8,628 bases of DNA, from positions 1-8,628 of the forward strand of contig JAEDNF010000056.1 of the NCBI GenBank assembly GCA_016302655.1, read 5' to 3'. The notes beneath the pieces are model-generated. The model was not told where the DNA came from. It saw only the letters and a program-made list of their open reading frames with translations, and did not search any database. Shown here in pieces: positions 5,054-8,628 of the stretch (position 1 is its first letter; each line of letters begins with the position of its first letter). The position numbers and the translations under genes are program-made. The DNA comes from Oscillospiraceae bacterium (GTDB taxonomy: Bacteria; Bacillota; Clostridia; Oscillospirales; Ruminococcaceae).

Positions 5054-7666
5054 ATGGGAAGCACAGGCAGTAACAATACAATAAGATTCAACGGTATGAA
5101 CTCCGGTCTTGATACCGAAGCTATCGTTAATGCTATGACTGCGGCAACAAAGCTCAAGATAACAAAGCAGAACCGCAAGGCTATAACACTCAAGTGGAAG
5201 CAGGAAGCATATCAGAGCATAACCACAAAGCTGACAGACTTTCAGAACAAGTACCTTGATATGCTGAACTCCAAAGCTAACCTCAAGAGCAAATCGACCT
5301 TTAATAAATACAGCGCAACCGTATCTGTAAGAAGCGCCGACGGTATTCTTAAAGAAGGTTCTCCGTCTGGCGTATCGGTTCGCTCAAACTCCAATGCCGT
5401 TCCCGGTACATACGAAGTCAAGGTACTGCAGACAGCTACACAGGCAAAATATCAGGGCGCCGCAATGGATTCAAGCGCACTTGATTTATCTCAGTACAGC
5501 GACGCTGCTCAGAGCTATTCTTTCAATATCACGGTAGGCGATAAGTCTTCCGTAATAAGCTTCAACGGCGGAAGTGCAGACTCGGTACGCTCGCAGATAA
5601 ACAGCCAGCTTAAAGACGCTTTCGGTGCGTCAAACACAAACGGTCAGGGACTGGTTTATGTAAATGACAGCGGCAAGGTTATCTCTTCTGACAGACAGGC
5701 AATATCGATGACCGGCGTTGCCAATATGTACGGAAACTTTACCTTCAATATGAACTCCGCCGTAAACGACGGCACTAACAGGTTCAATATAACAGTAGGC
5801 GATGAAACGGTAAGTATGTCGTTCACGACATATTCCGCTGAGTATTTTGACCAGGACGATGATACAACTCTCGGTGCTATGACAAGAGAATCGTATCAGA
5901 ATATATATTTCAACGAGCAGGCTTCAAAGCTTTATGAGCAGGCGGTAGCAGACGGAACTATAGACTCCGACGCTCTCAAGCAGCAGGCATACGATAAGGC
6001 AAAGCAGGCTGACTATGACAGCAAGTATGACTCACAGCTTGCAAAGGCGAAAGAAGAATATGAGGCAGAGCTCAAGGCAAGCTATGACGAGGGCATCGAG
6101 GACGGCTCTATTGCCGAAGGCACAAGCTTTGAAGACTGGAAGGCAACTCAGAGCGAATTTGACGAGGATGCCTTTAAAGTAGCCTTTGACGAGCAGTATG
6201 CACAGGATTTTGATGAAGAAGCCTTCAGAGCAGACTTTGATAAGAATTATGACGAATATACAGCATATAAGGACACGCTTGACAAGGACGCTTACAGACT
6301 GTCAAATGAGGATCTTGCGGCTTATGCCAACAAGCACGAGCTTGACAAGGCTGTAAGCAATGTCAGACTTTCCGACGGTACGGGACTTGTTATAGACGAA
6401 AACGGCACACTAACAGCAGAAAACGGCAGTAAGCTGTCTGTAGCGGCTGATCCTGCAAGTGCAAACGCTTTCGGTGCTTCTTCGGCAAAGACAACAACCG
6501 CACAGGTTACAACGGCAACAACACTCCGTGAACTTGGTGTAGAGGACAGTGCAACATTTACTATAAACGGCACAAAGTTCACCTTTACATCGGATTATAC
6601 CGTAGCAAAGATGATGAGCGAAATCAACGCCAGCAAAGCGGCAGGTGCTACAATGACCTTCAGCACGCTGACAAACAGCTTCTCGTTAAGCTCTTCGGGC
6701 TACGGCACAGCGGCTTCTATCGAGTTCTCGGCAGAAGACGGAAGCGAGGGCGCAGAGCTTCTCAGCACAATGGGACTCACATCCGGTACATTTGTACAGG
6801 GACGCAACCTCCAGCTTGAGATAAACGGTCAGCAGGTTGAGACCTCTTCCAACAGCTTCACCGCAGACGGTACTACAATGACTTTCACCTCGGCGGCACA
6901 GGGCGCAGAGTTTACTTATGAAGTAAAGAAGGACAACAGCAGCGCAATAGAAGCTATCAAGTCCTTTGTAGAAGATTATAACAAGATAATAGAGGAAGTT
7001 TATGCCGAGCTTGACCAGAAGCCCGACTCCGACTACTACGCTCTTACCGATGATGATATCGAGGAGATGGATCTGTCGGAAAAACAGCAGGAAAAGTGGG
7101 AAACTAAGGCAAAGCAGGGTCTGCTTTATAACGACAGCGCAGTATCTTCGGTAATGCAGAAGATGCGTTCTGTTCTGTACTCAACGGTTAAGACCGCAGA
7201 CGGCGAGACCTTCAGCCTGTTCAGCATGGGTATCACTACAAGCGATGACTGGGGCGATCACGGCAAGCTTGAGATAGACGAAACCAAGCTTGAAGCCGCA
7301 TTTGAGCAGTATTCGGATCAGATCGGAGAATTATTTGCAGGCACATCGGTAGACGAAAACGGCAACACCGTAAAAACCGGTATAATGCACAAGCTCGATG
7401 ATGTTCTGACAGGTGCTGTAAAGACTACCGGCGCAAGAAAAGACAAAGGTACGCTGGTACAGCTTGCCGGCACAAAGACAGGTACATCTGCAACGGACAA
7501 CTCTATATACGACCAGTTAAAGAGCATATCCACGCTGATATCTTCTCTTGAAGACAGATATGAGCAGCAGCAGGACAGATACTGGAAGCAGTTCTCAAAT
7601 CTTGAAACGCTGATGGGCAACCTGAACAGTCAGACCAGCTACATTCAGCAGCTGATGTCATTCTGA
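5054..7666 (+). CDS. fliD: FliD, filament cap protein (HAP2), unusually large
   Basis: FliD caps the growing filament and guides flagellin folding at its tip. The N-terminal domain is clear (about 8-110, with the signature FNGMNSGLD at 12-20), as is the C-terminal domain (about 631-870, with AIKSFVEDYN, FSLFSMGIT and a final helical DRYEQQQDRYWKQFSNLETLM region). The length of 870 compares with about 470-500 in E. coli and B. subtilis. The extra length lies in the middle. FNITVGD occurs at 157-163 and again at 244-250, each followed by a GLV-containing strand (from 199 and from 444). The second copy is interrupted by about 158 additional residues, acidic and rich in Tyr, Phe, Ala and Lys, probably helical. 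A flagellin-IN-like stretch follows at about 500-535. AAGGAAG (5041-5047) lies 6 nt before the ATG, directly after the csrA stop. Confidence 0.95.
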   Translation: MGSTGSNNTIRFNGMNSGLDTEAIVNAMTAATKLKITKQNRKAITLKWKQEAYQSITTKLTDFQNKYLDMLNSKANLKSKSTFNKYSATVSVRSADGILKEGSPSGVSVRSNSNAVPGTYEVKVLQTATQAKYQGAAMDSSALDLSQYSDAAQSYSFNITVGDKSSVISFNGGSADSVRSQINSQLKDAFGASNTNGQGLVYVNDSGKVISSDRQAISMTGVANMYGNFTFNMNSAVNDGTNRFNITVGDETVSMSFTTYSAEYFDQDDDTTLGAMTRESYQNIYFNEQASKLYEQAVADGTIDSDALKQQAYDKAKQADYDSKYDSQLAKAKEEYEAELKASYDEGIEDGSIAEGTSFEDWKATQSEFDEDAFKVAFDEQYAQDFDEEAFRADFDKNYDEYTAYKDTLDKDAYRLSNEDLAAYANKHELDKAVSNVRLSDGTGLVIDENGTLTAENGSKLSVAADPASANAFGASSAKTTTAQVTTATTLRELGVEDSATFTINGTKFTFTSDYTVAKMMSEINASKAAGATMTFSTLTNSFSLSSSGYGTAASIEFSAEDGSEGAELLSTMGLTSGTFVQGRNLQLEINGQQVETSSNSFTADGTTMTFTSAAQGAEFTYEVKKDNSSAIEAIKSFVEDYNKIIEEVYAELDQKPDSDYYALTDDDIEEMDLSEKQQEKWETKAKQGLLYNDSAVSSVMQKMRSVLYSTVKTADGETFSLFSMGITTSDDWGDHGKLEIDETKLEAAFEQYSDQIGELFAGTSVDENGNTVKTGIMHKLDDVLTGAVKTTGARKDKGTLVQLAGTKTGTSATDNSIYDQLKSISTLISSLEDRYEQQQDRYWKQFSNLETLMGNLNSQTSYIQQLMSF
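6158..6259 (+). repeat. Two tandem 17-residue repeats inside the FliD insertion
   Basis: Residues 369-385 (FDEDAFKVAFDEQYAQD) and 386-402 (FDEEAFRADFDKNYDEY) align without gaps, sharing the pattern F-D-E-(D/E)-A-F-(K/R)-x-x-F-D-x-x-Y. A weaker third copy starts at 409 (LDKDAYRLSNEDLAAYA; bases 6278-6328). The DNA copies have diverged, so this is an old protein-level repeat and not a recent slippage product. The pattern is acidic with regularly placed aromatic residues. Confidence 0.7.
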
Positions 7667-7686
7667 TACTGAATAAGGATAACGAT

Positions 7687-8103
7687 ATGAACAATGCATT
7701 TTCTGCTTATAAAAAGCAGTCGGTAACAACATTAACTCCCGGCGAGATAGTAGTAAGGCTTTATATGGAGGCTGAAAGACAGCTAAACAGAGCTTCATAT
7801 TACATCCCTCTGAAAAACTATGAGGAGACAAACAAGGCGCTTATAAAGGCGCAGGATGTTATAAACGCTCTGCGTTCCTGCCTTGATATGAAGATACCGC
7901 TGTCAAAGAATCTTGACTCGCTTTATGAGTATTTCAACAGAGAGATAGTAGAGGCGAATGTAAAGAAGGACAAGGCTAAGGTAGACGCACTTCTTCCTAT
8001 GATAGCCGAGCTTCGTGAAGCTTTCGCAGAAATAAACAACATGAGCAAGGAGCAGATAGAGGCTCAGGACAAGGCGGCGTCAGCCGCTGCAGCCGAAGCT
8101 TAA
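7687..8103 (+). CDS. fliS: FliS, flagellin export chaperone
   Basis: FliS is a small four-helix-bundle protein that binds the C-terminal helix of flagellin in the cytoplasm and keeps it export-competent. The 138-residue product begins with the family hallmark AYKKQSVTTLTPGEIVVRLY (8-27), with the Tyr and the T-P-G-E turn conserved. The second helix pair follows, with KALIKAQDVINALRSCLD and LYEYFNREIVEANVKKD. The last dozen residues (AQDKAASAAAAEA) are an Ala-rich tail not typical of the family, and their GC-rich codons can form a short hairpin (8074-8087). AAGGAT (7675-7680) lies 6 nt before the ATG. The gene follows fliD by 20 nt, the standard fliD-fliS arrangement. Confidence 0.95.
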   Translation: MNNAFSAYKKQSVTTLTPGEIVVRLYMEAERQLNRASYYIPLKNYEETNKALIKAQDVINALRSCLDMKIPLSKNLDSLYEYFNREIVEANVKKDKAKVDALLPMIAELREAFAEINNMSKEQIEAQDKAASAAAAEA

Positions 8104-8140
8104 ACAACAGGCTATCCGCTGCGGAAAGGAATCCTACATA

Positions 8141-8620
8141 ATGAAAAAGGCAGATGCACAGACGCTGCTTGCGCTCATGGATGAGCTGACGGAGCTTATG
8201 ACCGAGTACGACAGGCGCACCGACAAAATGGTGACTAACGATCTTGAAGTCATTCAGCAGGTGCTGTTGTCACGCAACGAGATAATGGATAAGATGCGGC
8301 AGGTAAAGCAGTCGATAATGGATGTGGCAAACTCGCAGGTACCTGCGGAGCGTGAGCTTATCCGAGATATACTGAATAACAAGCCCGTCAGCGATAATTT
8401 GTCTTATGAGCTCAGACAGCTTCAGGCAAAGATGAGACATTTGCACGACATAAAGAGCGATATCGACCAGAAGGATAAGAAAGTCACGGCGGTCGTTCGC
8501 CAGAGCTATGAAGATGTCAAGGCAGAGCTTGAGTCGCTTAAAGTGGACAAAAAGAAGATCGACTACTACAGCAGTGTAAAGCTGGGCGGTAAAGGTAAGA
8601 CATTCAATACAAATTCATAA
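8141..8620 (+). CDS. Putative FliT/FlgN-type flagellar chaperone
   Basis: The product is a 159-residue charged helical protein without signal peptide or membrane segment. Long amphipathic helices cover about residues 3-65 (including LLSRNEIMDKMRQVKQSI) and 82-135 (including SYELRQLQAKMRHLHDIKSDID), followed by a basic, Gly-rich tail (SSVKLGGKGKTFN). The position directly after fliD-fliS is that of fliT, the FliD chaperone, in B. subtilis and enterobacteria. The R-x-x-(I/L)-x-x-x-(I/M) spacing in the first hairpin also resembles FlgN proteins. The two families are hard to separate by eye, so I assign only the broad chaperone class. AAAGGA (8125-8130) is 10 nt before the ATG. The stop codon is complete and lies 8 nt before the window end. 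Confidence 0.62.
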   Translation: MKKADAQTLLALMDELTELMTEYDRRTDKMVTNDLEVIQQVLLSRNEIMDKMRQVKQSIMDVANSQVPAERELIRDILNNKPVSDNLSYELRQLQAKMRHLHDIKSDIDQKDKKVTAVVRQSYEDVKAELESLKVDKKKIDYYSSVKLGGKGKTFNTNS

Positions 8621-8628
8621 AAGCAAAG

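Noticed and set aside
4657..5193. A 178-residue minus-strand open frame with hydrophobic stretches
   Set aside because: It lies opposite the end of fliW, all of csrA and the start of fliD, which are unmistakable. The apparent membrane-like composition is a by-product of reading their codons in reverse.
8074..8087. GC-rich hairpin (GCGGC-GTCA-GCCGC) at the end of fliS as a possible terminator
   Set aside because: There is no T-tract after it and it is explained by the Ala-rich codons of the FliS tail. The next gene follows after 37 nt with a good ribosome site.

Overview
The window is a compact, single-strand late flagellar operon from a Gram-positive, probably clostridial (Clostridia-class Firmicutes) bacterium. 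The gene order flgM-flgN-flgK-flgL-(DUF6470/YviE)-fliW-csrA-fliD-fliS-(FliT/FlgN-like) follows the Bacillus subtilis flgM-to-fliT region closely. FliW and CsrA encoded next to each other also points to Firmicutes or related deep-branching lineages rather than Proteobacteria. The moderate GC content and heavy use of ATA and AGA codons suggest a gut-type clostridium such as Ruminococcaceae/Oscillospiraceae or Lachnospiraceae. That placement is inference, and the species cannot be named from this sequence.

Layout. Bases 1-65 may be the last 20 codons of an upstream gene. A strong rho-independent terminator with a UUCG tetraloop (118-142) insulates what follows. A run of A/T tracts at about one helical turn spacing (181-217) leads into a sigma-28 (FliA/SigD) promoter, TAAA-N15-GCCGATAA (221-247), that matches the classical consensus exactly. 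Ten genes follow without a break on the + strand. Gaps are 0-37 nt, except one 60-nt gap between flgL and the DUF6470 gene that holds a 9-bp hairpin with no U-tract. No other convincing promoter or terminator was found inside the operon, and the window ends 8 nt after the last stop codon.

How the genes work together. Sigma-28 becomes active once the hook-basal body is built and FlgM is exported. Here the first gene under the sigma-28 promoter is flgM itself, which gives a homeostatic loop. The operon then makes the hook-filament junction proteins FlgK and FlgL, their probable chaperone FlgN, the filament cap FliD, the flagellin chaperone FliS and a last small helical chaperone-like protein. 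FliW and CsrA form the partner-switch module that ties flagellin translation to flagellin export. Flagellin (hag) and flaG, which lie between csrA and fliD in B. subtilis, are absent here.

Most of this is ordinary flagellar biology. The most unusual item is FliD: at 870 residues it is nearly twice the usual size. It contains what looks like a duplicated beta module, and the second copy carries an acidic, Tyr/Phe-rich helical insertion of roughly 158 residues with its own 17-residue tandem repeat. The conserved but uncharacterised DUF6470 protein and the hairpin in front of it also deserve a second look. I found no CRISPR array, mobile element, tRNA or rRNA.
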